Shown: positions 18,956 through 27,959 of the stretch, one piece after another | How positions within the stretch are numbered: position 1 is the first letter of the stretch | Layout of the letters: each line of letters opens with the position of its first letter | Source: DATIRA01 sp963766505 | Lineage (GTDB): Bacteria; Pseudomonadota; Gammaproteobacteria; Steroidobacterales; Steroidobacteraceae | NCBI GenBank assembly: GCA_963766505.1 | Contig: CAVYAL010000005.1 | Location: 124,001-188,000, forward strand | Reading direction: 5' to 3' | Length of the DNA stretch: 64,000 nt | Translations under genes and position numbers: made by a program | Notes under the pieces: generated by a model | What the model saw: the letters and a program-made list of their open reading frames with translations, nothing else | Database searches by the model: none | Told to the model about the DNA's origin: nothing

Positions 18956-21028
18956 TCATTCGGCGGACAGTGCCGGGGCGGGATCCGGCAGCACGAACGG
19001 CCGTCCCGGCGGCACCTGACGCTTCTCCGGAGCCGAGCCCGGGATGAACTCGAAGTCCGGCGTGAAGGTGACCATCAGGTCGCGCAGCCTGTAGATCGCC
19101 GTGCGGTCGCCGTCGAAGCGTGCCCTGCCCTCCTGGGCCAGGCTATCGAAGGTGGCCACGCCCAGCATGACCCGGTTCAGATCAGCTCGGTCGAGCGTGA
19201 GCGTGAGGTCCGGCTTCGGCGACTGGAAGCCCTCGATGTTGGTCAGCGTCGCGTTGCGGAGTTCGACCAGGTACTTCTCGCCGATGTCCGGCAGCACGAG
19301 GTTGATCGTGAGTTCCATCCCCTCCGACCGCTTCGGGTCCATGCTGATGCCGAGGAAGTCGAGCCAGAACCCGGTAGGCATGGAGCGGATCACGTCCGCG
19401 CTGCCGGTGCTCGGCGCCTCGCCGGTCGGCATGCCCGAACGCAACTCATAGCTGCCCTGCAGGAATGTGTTCCGCAGGCTCGTGCTCTCCATCTGGTAGC
19501 CGAGCTGCTCGTAGGCATCGGCGAGCAGGTCGCGCGCCGGCTGGTTCAGGGGCTCGGCGAACACCAGCTTGTTCAGGATCTCGACCGACTCGAGGTACTT
19601 GCCCTGCGCCTGCAGCTCGCGGCCCTTGGCCATGATCCTGTCGCTGCCGCCCATCATCTCGACGTACAGCGGCGCGGAGTCGCTCGGCGAGAGGGGGATC
19701 AGCGTCGCGGGATTGCCGTCCCAGTGCCCGAGGAAGCGGTTGATCACGCCGCGCGCGTTGTTCTTTTCGGAACCATGGTAGCTGCGCGCCGCCCACTGCC
19801 GCTGCAGAGTCTTCGGCAGCTCGTAGACGTTGTGGATCTCGTTGATGTTCACGCCCTGGTTGGCGTAGTGCAGCGCCTGGTTGTTCAGGTTCGCGTAGGC
19901 GTCGCGCTGCGTACGCAGCACTTCCTGGATGCGCGCGTTGCCCCAGCGCGGCCAGCTGTGCGAGGCGAACATCACCTCGGCCTCCTGGCCGAATTTCCAC
20001 AGCGCCTCGTTGATGACCTTGGACCAGTTGAGCGCGTTGCGCACCGCCGCGCCACGCAGCGTGTACACGTTGTGGATGGTTCCGGTAACGACCTCGGCGG
20101 CCCAGAACGCCTTGAATTGCGGGAAATACGTGTTCATCTCGACCGGCGCCTCGGTGTCCGCGGCGTTCTGGAACACCATCTTCACGCCGTCGAGCGTGAT
20201 CTCCTCGATGTCCTTGGTGACGAGCCGGTTCGGTGCGATCAAGCCGACCGCACCGCGGGCGACGTTCTTGCCGATCGACTGGTCGACGTGACCGAAGGGA
20301 TTGCGCTCGAGCAGCGTCGCGTACTGCACCTGGCTGCGCCGCGACATGACGTTGCCTGCGAACACGTTCTCGGCAATCGCCTTCTCCATGAAACCCTCGG
20401 GCGCGATCAGCATCACCTTGCCGCTGACCACGTCAGCCTCGTCCACGACGCCGCGCACACCCGCCCAGTGGTCCACGTGCGAGTGCGAGTACACGACACC
20501 GACGACCGGACGCTTGCCCAGCTTCTCGTTGATCAACTGCAGCGCGGCCCGAGCCGTCTCGGCTGCGGTCAGCGGGTCGAACACGATCCAGCCCGTGTCG
20601 CCCTTGATGAAGCTGATGTTGGCGAGGTCGAAGCCGCGCACCTGGTAGATGCGGCCCGGGACCACTTCGAACAGGCCCCAGTTCATGTTGAGCACGGCCT
20701 GGCGCTGCAGCGACGGGTGGATGCTCGGGAAGTCCGCTCCCGAAAGCAGCCACTGGTAGCTCTCCATGTCCCAGGCGACGTGGCCAGCATCGGCCATGAT
20801 CTGCTTGTACGGCGGCTCGGCGATGAAGCCCTTCTTCGCCTCGTCGAAGTCGCGCTTGTCGTCGAACGGCAACTCGGCCTTCAATCCGTTGCGCAGTTCG
20901 AGCGTAAAAGTCGAGGGCTGCTTGCCCTTCGGGTGGAAGTGGGCCGGGGCGTCGGCGGCCCAGGAAGCGCCTGCGACGCAGGTCAGGGAAAAGGCGAGCG
21001 CAAGGCTCAGCGCGCACTTGGGGTTCAT
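18956..21028 (-). CDS. Secreted alkylsulfatase (SdsA-like metallo-beta-lactamase), copy 1
   Basis: The 690-aa protein has a signal peptide ending at SWAADAP. The start at 21028 is supported by GGAGGT upstream. The metallo-beta-lactamase zinc motif is HSHVDH. Further metal or active-site segments are DTEAPVEMN and TIHNVYTLRGAAVRNA. A helical dimerisation region follows, and the C-terminal SCP2-like domain (DFLGISMDP, LTLTLDRADLN) is the one proposed to bind the alkyl chain. The family cleaves primary alkyl sulfates such as dodecyl sulfate to alcohol and sulfate. It is closely similar to the adjacent upstream gene, so the pair is a tandem duplication. Confidence 0.92.
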   Translation of the reverse strand: MNPKCALSLALAFSLTCVAGASWAADAPAHFHPKGKQPSTFTLELRNGLKAELPFDDKRDFDEAKKGFIAEPPYKQIMADAGHVAWDMESYQWLLSGADFPSIHPSLQRQAVLNMNWGLFEVVPGRIYQVRGFDLANISFIKGDTGWIVFDPLTAAETARAALQLINEKLGKRPVVGVVYSHSHVDHWAGVRGVVDEADVVSGKVMLIAPEGFMEKAIAENVFAGNVMSRRSQVQYATLLERNPFGHVDQSIGKNVARGAVGLIAPNRLVTKDIEEITLDGVKMVFQNAADTEAPVEMNTYFPQFKAFWAAEVVTGTIHNVYTLRGAAVRNALNWSKVINEALWKFGQEAEVMFASHSWPRWGNARIQEVLRTQRDAYANLNNQALHYANQGVNINEIHNVYELPKTLQRQWAARSYHGSEKNNARGVINRFLGHWDGNPATLIPLSPSDSAPLYVEMMGGSDRIMAKGRELQAQGKYLESVEILNKLVFAEPLNQPARDLLADAYEQLGYQMESTSLRNTFLQGSYELRSGMPTGEAPSTGSADVIRSMPTGFWLDFLGISMDPKRSEGMELTINLVLPDIGEKYLVELRNATLTNIEGFQSPKPDLTLTLDRADLNRVMLGVATFDSLAQEGRARFDGDRTAIYRLRDLMVTFTPDFEFIPGSAPEKRQVPPGRPFVLPDPAPALSAE

Positions 21029-21070
21029 CTGACCTCCATGATTTCCGTTCATTCCTTTAAAGCCGAATAG

Positions 21071-23134
21071 TCAGTCGGTCTGGATCAGGCCGCTGGCCGG
21101 CAGCGCAAACGACCGCCCGGGCGGCACCTGGCGCTCCGTCGGCGCGGTGCCCGGCAGTATCTCGAAGTCGGGCGTGAACGTGACCATCAGGTCGCGCAGC
21201 TTGTGGATGACCGTGCGGTCACCGTCGAAGCGGGCCTTGCCCTCGTCCGCGAGCTGATCGAAGGTCGCCACGCCCATCATCACGCGGTTCAAGTCCGCGC
21301 GGTTCACGGTGATCGTGAGGTCGGGCTTCGCCGCCAGGAATCCCTTGATGCTGGTGAGCGTCGCGTTCTCGAGCTCGATCGCGTACTTCTCGCCATTGTC
21401 GGGCGTGATGAGGTTGGCCGTGTAGCGCAGGCCCGCGGCTTTCTTCGGGTCCATGCTGATGCCCAGGAAGTCGAGCCACTGCTCGGTGCTCATGGCCCGG
21501 ACGACGTCGGGACCGGTCGAGCGCGGCGGCGTGCCACCCGGCATGCCGTTGCGCAGCTCGAACGCGCCCTGCAGGAACGTATTGCGTACGCTGGTGCTCT
21601 CGGCTTGATAGCCGAGCTGCTCGTAGGCGTCGGCCAGCAGCCGGCGCGCCGGCAGGTTCTTGGGCTCGGCGAACACGAGGCGGTTCAGGATCTCGCTGGC
21701 GTGCAGGTACTTGCCCTGCCCGATCAACTCCTTGCCCCTGGCAAGGATCCTGTCCGAGCCACCCATCATCTCGACATACAGCGGTGCCGAGTCCTGCGGC
21801 GACAGCGGGATCAGGTTGACCGGGTTGCCGTCGAAGTGGCCGATGAAGCGGTTCACCACGCCACGCACGTTGTTCTGCACGTCGCCGTGGTAGCTGCGCA
21901 CCGCCCAGCTCTGCTGCAGGCTCTCGGGCACCTCGTACACGTTGTGGATCTCGTTGATCGTCACGCCCTGGTTCACGTAGTGCAGTGTCTGGTTGTTGAG
22001 GTTGGCGTAGGCGTCGCGCTGCGTGCGCAGCACTTCCCGGATGCGGTCGTTGCCCCAGCGCGGCCAGCTGTGCGAGGCGAACATCACCTCGGCCTCGCCG
22101 CCGAACTTGTAGAGTGTCTCGTTGATCTCCTTGGACCAGTTGAGCGCGTTGCGCACCGCCGCGCCGCGCAGCGTGTAGATGTTGTGGATCGTGCCGACGA
22201 CGAGCTCCGACGCCCACAGGGCCTTGAACTGCGGGAACCAGGTGTTCATCTCGACCGGCGCCTCGGTGTCCGAGACGTCCTGGAACACCATCTTCACGCC
22301 GTCGAGCGTGATTTCCTCGATGTTCTTGCCGATCAGCCGGTTCGGTGCGATCAGGCCGGAACTGCCGGCGGCGACGTTCTTGCCGATGGCCTGGTCGACG
22401 TGCCCGTGCGGGTTGCGCTGCAGCAGCACGGCGTACTGCCACTGCAGGCGGCGGTTCATCGCGGTGCCGGCGAACACGTTCTCGGAGATCGCCGCGTCCA
22501 TGAATCCTTCGGGCGCGATCAGCATCACCTTGCCGCTCACGACGTCGGCTTCGTCCACGACCCCGCGCACGCCGCCGAAGTGGTCGCCGTGCGAGTGCGA
22601 GTAGACGACGCCCACCACCGGCCGGGACCCGAGCTTCTCGTTGATGAACTCGAGCGCGGCGCGCGCCGTCTCCTTGGCGGTCAGCGGGTCGAAGACGATC
22701 CAGCCTGTGTCGCCCTTGATGAAGCTGATGTTGGCGAGGTCGTAGCCGCGCACCTGGTAGATGCGGCCCGGCACCACTTCGTAGAGGCCGTAGGCCATGT
22801 TGAGCACGGCCTGGCGCTGCAGCGACGGGTGGATGCTCGCGAAGTCGTGGCCCGACAGCAGCCACTGGTAGCTGCCCATGTCCCACGCGACATTGCCCGC
22901 GTCAGCCATGATCTGCTTGTAGGTCGGCTCGGCGATGAAACCCTTCTTCGCCTCGTCGAAGTCGCGCTTGTCCGCGAAGGGCAGCTCGGCCTTGAGGCGG
23001 TCGCGGATCTCGAGCGTGAAGGTCGAGGGCGGCTTGCCCTGAGGATCGAAGTGCGCCGGGACGTCGGCGGCGTGTGCCTGGCCGAGAGCAAAGGCGAGAG
23101 ACAGGGCGAAGGTCGAGCTCAGCGCGCGGGTCAT
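21071..23134 (-). CDS. Secreted alkylsulfatase (SdsA-like metallo-beta-lactamase), copy 2
   Basis: The 687-aa protein has a signal peptide ending at GQAHAADVP. The zinc motif is HSHGDHFGG, the common form in SdsA-type enzymes. The dimerisation and SCP2-like domains are as in its neighbour (AKPDLTITVNRADLN near the end). It is the promoter-proximal gene of the pair, 42 bases before copy 1, and divergent from a LysR-type regulator. The GTG/ATG region allows starts at 23149 or 23134; the latter places the hydrophobic signal closest to the N-terminus. The copies differ in the residue after the second His of the zinc motif (Gly here, Val in copy 1). Confidence 0.92.
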   Translation of the reverse strand: MTRALSSTFALSLAFALGQAHAADVPAHFDPQGKPPSTFTLEIRDRLKAELPFADKRDFDEAKKGFIAEPTYKQIMADAGNVAWDMGSYQWLLSGHDFASIHPSLQRQAVLNMAYGLYEVVPGRIYQVRGYDLANISFIKGDTGWIVFDPLTAKETARAALEFINEKLGSRPVVGVVYSHSHGDHFGGVRGVVDEADVVSGKVMLIAPEGFMDAAISENVFAGTAMNRRLQWQYAVLLQRNPHGHVDQAIGKNVAAGSSGLIAPNRLIGKNIEEITLDGVKMVFQDVSDTEAPVEMNTWFPQFKALWASELVVGTIHNIYTLRGAAVRNALNWSKEINETLYKFGGEAEVMFASHSWPRWGNDRIREVLRTQRDAYANLNNQTLHYVNQGVTINEIHNVYEVPESLQQSWAVRSYHGDVQNNVRGVVNRFIGHFDGNPVNLIPLSPQDSAPLYVEMMGGSDRILARGKELIGQGKYLHASEILNRLVFAEPKNLPARRLLADAYEQLGYQAESTSVRNTFLQGAFELRNGMPGGTPPRSTGPDVVRAMSTEQWLDFLGISMDPKKAAGLRYTANLITPDNGEKYAIELENATLTSIKGFLAAKPDLTITVNRADLNRVMMGVATFDQLADEGKARFDGDRTVIHKLRDLMVTFTPDFEILPGTAPTERQVPPGRSFALPASGLIQTD

Positions 23135-23447
23135 GACTTGCGTCCTCACGGAAGGTGGTGGGCTGGGGCGATGGTCGACCCCGAGAATCCCACGGAAACG
23201 GCTGGAACAGATTGAACGTCAGATTATGTGTGCAGCGCGTCATGACGAACAAGCCATGCATTTTTCGCACAGCAAGGATGCGTCGCGCGCAGCAGTGAAA
23301 TCGGCAGGGTCAGCGCACTAATAATGACTCTCAGTCGCATGATTCATGGTCCGACCGGCGTCCCCTCCGCAGCCGGGCCGAATGCATTTCATGAACCCTG
23401 GAGCACGGCGGATGCATCCTATGCATACACGTGATAGTCTCTGGCGC
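23135..23447. promoter_or_regulatory. Divergent control region with four ATGCAT hexamers
   Basis: The region separates the alkylsulfatase and LysR genes. The hexamer ATGCAT occurs at 23256, 23382, 23412 and 23421, the last two as ATGCAT-CCT-ATGCAT just upstream of the LysR start. The palindrome TTCATGAA is at 23388-23395. AT-rich palindromes clustered in GC-rich DNA between a LysR gene and its divergent neighbour suggest regulator-binding sites. No gene is seen here. Confidence 0.5.
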
Positions 23448-24506
23448 ATGTCGATGGACGTTCGTCGCATGCGTCACGTGATTGCCCTCACCGATCATGG
23501 CAGCTTCGCGCGCGCGGCGACGGCGCTCGGGCTCAGCCAGTCTGCACTGTCGCGCAGTATCCAGTCGGTGGAACGCGACGTGGGCAGCAACCTGTTCGTT
23601 CGCACAGCAAGCGGCACCGAGCTGACAGACAGCGGCCAGTTGTTCGTCGCCCGGATCCGCCAGATCGTCCAGCTCACCGAAGACCTCGACCGTGACCTCA
23701 TAAACCAGCGCGGCCTGCATAGCGGCCACCTGCACGTCGGCGGCGGTCCGTTCCCCGCGCAGACCATGGTCGCCGACGCGCTGGCCCGGTTCGTCGCGGA
23801 TTTCCCGCGCATCATCGTGCGCATGATCATGCGCGACTGGGACGAGTTGCTCCGCAGGCTGCGTGCCCGCGAAATCGAGCTGTTCGTCTCGGAGTTCAGC
23901 ACGATCGCCGGCGAGGCGGACATCGCTGTGGAGCCGCTGGACACACATACGACGTTCATCCTCGGACGCCGCGGACACCCGCTGGAGCGCCAGGTCCCGG
24001 TGAGCTTCGCCGACGGCCTCGCCTATCCATACATTTCGCTGACCCGCATCCCACCCCGCTCACTCGAACCGATTCGCGCCGAAGCGCGGCGGTTGCGAGA
24101 CGCCGCGCTATCGAGCCAGGTCTTTCCGGCGCTCGAGTTCAATGCGCTCCACGCCGTCAAGACGATCGTGCTCGGGTCGGACGCCCTGATGGTGGTGCCA
24201 CCTGCGTGCGTGGCCGACGAGCTGGAGTCCGGGCGGCTCATCGTGCTCGGCTCCGAACCCTATCTGGGGACGCGCTACGGCATCGTCACGCTCAAGTCCC
24301 AGCCGCTTACTACGGCCGGCGAACGCTTCCGCGAGTACGTGCTGGAGGCGGAGCGAGCATTTACCGAGCGCGAGAAGGAATTGCTCAAACGCTGGCGGCC
24401 GCAACCGCGGACGGCGGCGCAGGCCGGCACCGTGCGCGCGGCGGCCTTTGCCTCGCGGCCTCTGAGGCCGCGCAAGAAAGAGACTCGTACCGACCGAGAC
24501 GGCTAG
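23448..24506 (+). CDS. LysR-family transcriptional regulator, probable regulator of the alkylsulfatases
   Basis: The 352-aa protein has an N-terminal winged helix-turn-helix (MRHVIALTDHGSFARAA, then LSQSALSRSIQ) and the periplasmic-binding-protein-like effector domain of LysR regulators. The C-terminus has a basic tail rich in Arg/Lys. The ATG at 23448 places the helix-turn-helix at the normal distance from the N-terminus; the upstream frame to 23346 is Met/His-rich and unlikely to be coding. It is divergent from the alkylsulfatase pair. SdsB1 of Pseudomonas is a LysR regulator of the SdsA1 alkylsulfatase, so an equivalent role is inferred here. Confidence 0.9.
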   Translation: MSMDVRRMRHVIALTDHGSFARAATALGLSQSALSRSIQSVERDVGSNLFVRTASGTELTDSGQLFVARIRQIVQLTEDLDRDLINQRGLHSGHLHVGGGPFPAQTMVADALARFVADFPRIIVRMIMRDWDELLRRLRAREIELFVSEFSTIAGEADIAVEPLDTHTTFILGRRGHPLERQVPVSFADGLAYPYISLTRIPPRSLEPIRAEARRLRDAALSSQVFPALEFNALHAVKTIVLGSDALMVVPPACVADELESGRLIVLGSEPYLGTRYGIVTLKSQPLTTAGERFREYVLEAERAFTEREKELLKRWRPQPRTAAQAGTVRAAAFASRPLRPRKKETRTDRDG

Positions 24507-24525
24507 TCGCAACAACAGGAGACCG

Positions 24526-25203
24526 ATGCCAATGTCACGCAATCACCGTGTGCTCTCTCTCGCTGCCACGCTCATGGCGCTGTTCCTGGCGGGCTGCGCC
24601 ACCACCCAACCTGGCCCTGCGGAGTGGGATGGACTGGTCCGCCAACCTGGCACCCGCCTCGATGCCGTATTCCTCAAGCCGGACGCCGAGATCCCGAGCT
24701 ATGCCAGCATCCTCCTTGCGCCGGCAGAGGTGCAGTTCGCCCGCAACTGGGATCCCAATCGCGGCGGGCGCAGCCTGTCGCGGCGCCTCGACGCCGGCGA
24801 CATCGGCGCCATCAAGACCGATCTGGCCACGATGCTCGACGAGATCTTCCGGGAGGAACTGGCGGCCGGCGGCTACCAGGTCGTCAGCGAGCCGGGGCCG
24901 GACACGCTGCTGGTGATCCCGGCCATCATCGACCTGTACGTCACCGCGCCGGATACGATGAGCGCCGGTCGCAGCCGCACGTACACGGCGAATTCCGGCC
25001 GCATGACCCTGGTGCTGGAGGTGCGTGACTCGGTCACAGGCGAGACGCTCGCACGGGTCGTGGACGGTCAGTCCGGCCGAAACGTCGGCACGATGACCAT
25101 CACGAACCGGGCGACCAATACCGCTGATGCGCGCCGCGCGATCCGCAGCTGGGCCCAGTCACTGCGCAGCGGCCTCGACAGCCTGTACAAAGGCGCCATG
25201 TGA
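24526..25203 (+). CDS. DUF3313-type lipoprotein
   Basis: The 225-aa lipoprotein has a signal ending in the lipobox LAGC (Cys24). The mature protein has AGDIGAIKTDLATMLDEIF, then VVSEPGPDTLLVIPAIIDLYVTAP-type strands and TLVLEVRDSVTGE. This fits DUF3313, a group of lipoproteins related to the LptE/DUF4136 fold. The function is unknown. It begins 19 bases after the LysR gene, and the next gene starts about 20 bases after it, so the three may be co-transcribed. Confidence 0.8.
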   Translation: MPMSRNHRVLSLAATLMALFLAGCATTQPGPAEWDGLVRQPGTRLDAVFLKPDAEIPSYASILLAPAEVQFARNWDPNRGGRSLSRRLDAGDIGAIKTDLATMLDEIFREELAAGGYQVVSEPGPDTLLVIPAIIDLYVTAPDTMSAGRSRTYTANSGRMTLVLEVRDSVTGETLARVVDGQSGRNVGTMTITNRATNTADARRAIRSWAQSLRSGLDSLYKGAM

Positions 25204-25223
25204 GCCGGCCGCAACGGAGCACG

Positions 25224-26295
25224 ATGCGCGCAGCAGCATGCGTGCTGTGCCTGGTTGGCGTGTCGGGGGCGGTCGCGACCGAGCAGCAGCCGCTGGTCTG
25301 CTTCGGCAACGAGCCGTCCTGGAGCGTGGATCTCACCGAGCCCGGCGTGGCTCGCTTCGCGACGCCCGACCAGGAGGCCGTCACTTTCCGCGGCCAGGCG
25401 ACGCGACACGCCTTTCTCCCGGAGTCCCTCTGGCGGGGCTCGCCGGCCGCAGGCCGCGACCTGGTCGTCTGGCTGCAGGATTCGACCTGCACCGACAACA
25501 TGTCCGGGAACCAGCTCCCGGTGACGACGCGCGTGTCAGCAGCCCGACGGGCGGTTCCTGTCCGGATGCTGCCGCGTGGCTGTACCTGCCGCGGGGCCTG
25601 CGCCGTCGGCTGCTCTGGAGGGGGCTGCCTGGCGGCTCACGGAGCTGCCGGGCGTTGAGGCTGCGACGCTGGCCGGGCTGTCGCGCCCGGTCACGATGCG
25701 CTTCGAGTCGGGACGGCTCACGGGTTTCTCGGGCTGCAACAATTTCAGCGGTGGATTCCAGCTGCGAGACGATGGCCTTTCGATCGGCCCCGTGGCCAGT
25801 ACGCAGATGGCCTGCACCGGGCCAGGTTCGTCGATCGAAAGTGCGTTCCAGCCGGCCCTGTCCGGCACCTGGCGTTATGCAGTGGACGGCGACGAGTTGA
25901 CCGCGACGACCGCCGCGGGTGACGTGCTCCGGTTCCGGCGGGAGCCGCCGCCGCAACTCGCCGGCGTCAACTGGAAGGTCACCAGCTTCAACAACAACCG
26001 CCACGCGGTGGTGGGCGTGCTCGGCGAGGCAAGCATCACGATGTCCTTCGAGGACGGGCAGGTCTCGGGCAACGCCGGCTGCAACAACTTCCACGGGAAG
26101 TACTCGTCCGAGGGCGGCAAGCTCCAGCTTGGCCCGCTGGCGACGACGCGCCGCGCCTGTGAAGAGCCGCTGATGACCCAGGAACGCGAGTTCCTGTCCG
26201 CGCTGGCCTCCGCCGTCACGTGGAGCATCGACGGCAACGTGCTCGACATGCACCGTGCCGACGGCGAGCGCGCAATCTGGGCCGTCCTCGAATAG
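25224..26295 (+). CDS. Exported protein with two META domains, apparent frameshift
   Basis: The first frame (ATG 25224) encodes a signal peptide and a domain with CFGNEPSWSVDL, like COG3650-type membrane proteins, up to SGNQLPVTTRV. Around 25535-25545 the reading must move by one base to a second frame (QPDGRFLSGCC), which runs to 26295. The second part holds two META (HslJ-like) domains: RFESGRLTGFSGCNNFSGG at the start of one and MSFEDGQVSGNAGCNNFHG at the start of the other. The total span is 3n+1 bases. Heat-shock protein HslJ carries a META domain and is linked to novobiocin resistance, but the role here is unknown. Confidence 0.75.
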
Positions 26296-26442
26296 CCGAC
26301 GGCGCGCAGGCTCCGCGCCCAGGGTCGCCAGCCGATGACGCAGCGATACACACACGCGACCCGCCGTGATGCGTGGCTTGCCGATGGTGTCGCACCTGCA
26401 GCCAGCGAGACACTCCGTAACACCAAATTGAGGCAATGACCA

Positions 26443-27879
26443 ATGGCGGAATCGACGGTCCAGAAACTCGCGCTGCCGGCGCTGATCGCGATGGTGGTCG
26501 GCTCGATGATCGGGTCCGGCATCTTCACGCTGCCGTCGCGCTTCGCCTCGGCCACCGGCGTCTTCGGTGCGCTGATCGCCTGGGTGATCGCGGCGGGCGG
26601 CATGCTGATGCTGGCGTTCGTGTTCCAGTCGCTCGCAGCTCGCAAGCCCGACATCGACTCGGGCATCTTCGCCTACGCCAAGTACGGCTTCGGCGAGTAC
26701 TGGGGCTTCGCCGCGGCCGTTGGCTTCTGGATCGGTACCTGCGTGGGCAACGTCTCCTACTGGGTGCTGATCAAGTCCACGCTCGGCGCGTTCTTCCCGG
26801 TGTTCGGCGACGGCAACACGCTCACGGCTGTGATCGTCGCCTCCATCCTGGTGTGGGCCTTCCACTTCCTGATCCTGCGCGGGGTGCAGGGTGCGGCCGG
26901 CATCAACAAGATTGTCACGATCGCCAAGATCGTGCCCCTGCTGCTGTTCGTCGTGGTACTGCTGTTCAACTTCGACGGGCAGACGTTCTACGACAACCTC
27001 TGGGGTGGCCCGGAGACCGAGAAGACTTTCAGCTCGATCTGGACGCAGGTGCGCCAGACGATGCTGGTCACCGTGTTCGTGTTCATCGGCATCGAGGCCG
27101 CAAGCGTCTACTCACGCTACGCGATGAAGCGCGAGGACGTGGGCCGCGCGACCGTCATCGGCTTCATGATCGTCACGGCCCTGCTGGTGGCCGTCACGGT
27201 GCTCTCCTTCGGCGTGCTGCCGCGCGATGAAATCGCTGCAATGCGCGCGCCCTCGGTCGCGGGCGTGATGGCGGCCATGGTCGGCCCGTGGGGCGCCAAG
27301 TTCATCAGCGCGGGCCTGATCGTCTCGGTGCTGGGCGCCTACCTCGCGTGGTCGCTGCTCGCGGCTGAGGTGCCGTACCTCGCGGCCAAGTACGGCCTGT
27401 TCCCGAAGTACTTCGAGAAGACCAACGAGGCCAAGGTGCCGGTCAACTCGCTGCTGCTCACCAACCTCGTGGTGCAGGTTTTCCTGATCGTCACGATGTT
27501 CACGACCTACGCATTCCAGCTCGCGCTCGAGCTCACCAGCGCACTGACGCTGATCCCTTACCTGCTGGTGGCGGCCTACGGGCTCAAGCTCGCGGCGTCC
27601 GGCGAGTCCTATGAGAATGACCCGGGAGCGCGCAACAAGGACCTGATCATCGCGGGCATCGCCACGTTCTACTCGGCGCTGATGATCTACTCGGGCGGCC
27701 TGAAGTACATCCTGCTCTCGGCACTGATCTACCTGCCGGCCACGCTGCTGTTCTGGCGCGCGCGCAAGGACGCCGGTGCGCAGGTGTTCGCCAGGAGCGA
27801 GACGGTGCTGTTTGCGCTGATCGCGATCGGCGCCGTCATCGCGCTCTTTGCACTTCTCACCGGCCGGATCGCCGTTTGA
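26443..27879 (+). CDS. APC-family arginine/ornithine antiporter (ArcD-type)
   Basis: The 478-aa inner-membrane protein has about 12-13 helices. TM1 contains the APC substrate motif GSMIGSGIFTLPS, and the conserved VTVFVFIGIEAASVYSRYA segment follows near the middle. The family of basic amino-acid antiporters exchanges arginine for ornithine, or similar pairs. The gene lies 80 bases upstream of arginine deiminase on the same strand, which supports arginine import for deimination. Neither arcB (ornithine carbamoyltransferase) nor arcC (carbamate kinase) is next to it. Confidence 0.9.
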   Translation: MAESTVQKLALPALIAMVVGSMIGSGIFTLPSRFASATGVFGALIAWVIAAGGMLMLAFVFQSLAARKPDIDSGIFAYAKYGFGEYWGFAAAVGFWIGTCVGNVSYWVLIKSTLGAFFPVFGDGNTLTAVIVASILVWAFHFLILRGVQGAAGINKIVTIAKIVPLLLFVVVLLFNFDGQTFYDNLWGGPETEKTFSSIWTQVRQTMLVTVFVFIGIEAASVYSRYAMKREDVGRATVIGFMIVTALLVAVTVLSFGVLPRDEIAAMRAPSVAGVMAAMVGPWGAKFISAGLIVSVLGAYLAWSLLAAEVPYLAAKYGLFPKYFEKTNEAKVPVNSLLLTNLVVQVFLIVTMFTTYAFQLALELTSALTLIPYLLVAAYGLKLAASGESYENDPGARNKDLIIAGIATFYSALMIYSGGLKYILLSALIYLPATLLFWRARKDAGAQVFARSETVLFALIAIGAVIALFALLTGRIAV

Positions 27880-27959
27880 CGCGCCCAGCCTCCAGGACCG
27901 GCGGCGCGCATGCCGCAGCGCCGGTCCGCCTCCAAACCCGCTGAAATGGAGTGACGGAA

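Noticed and set aside
21203..23215. A 670-codon open frame on the plus strand
   Set aside because: It is antisense to the second alkylsulfatase gene and its product is His/Arg/Val-rich without domains. Long antisense frames are common in GC-rich DNA.
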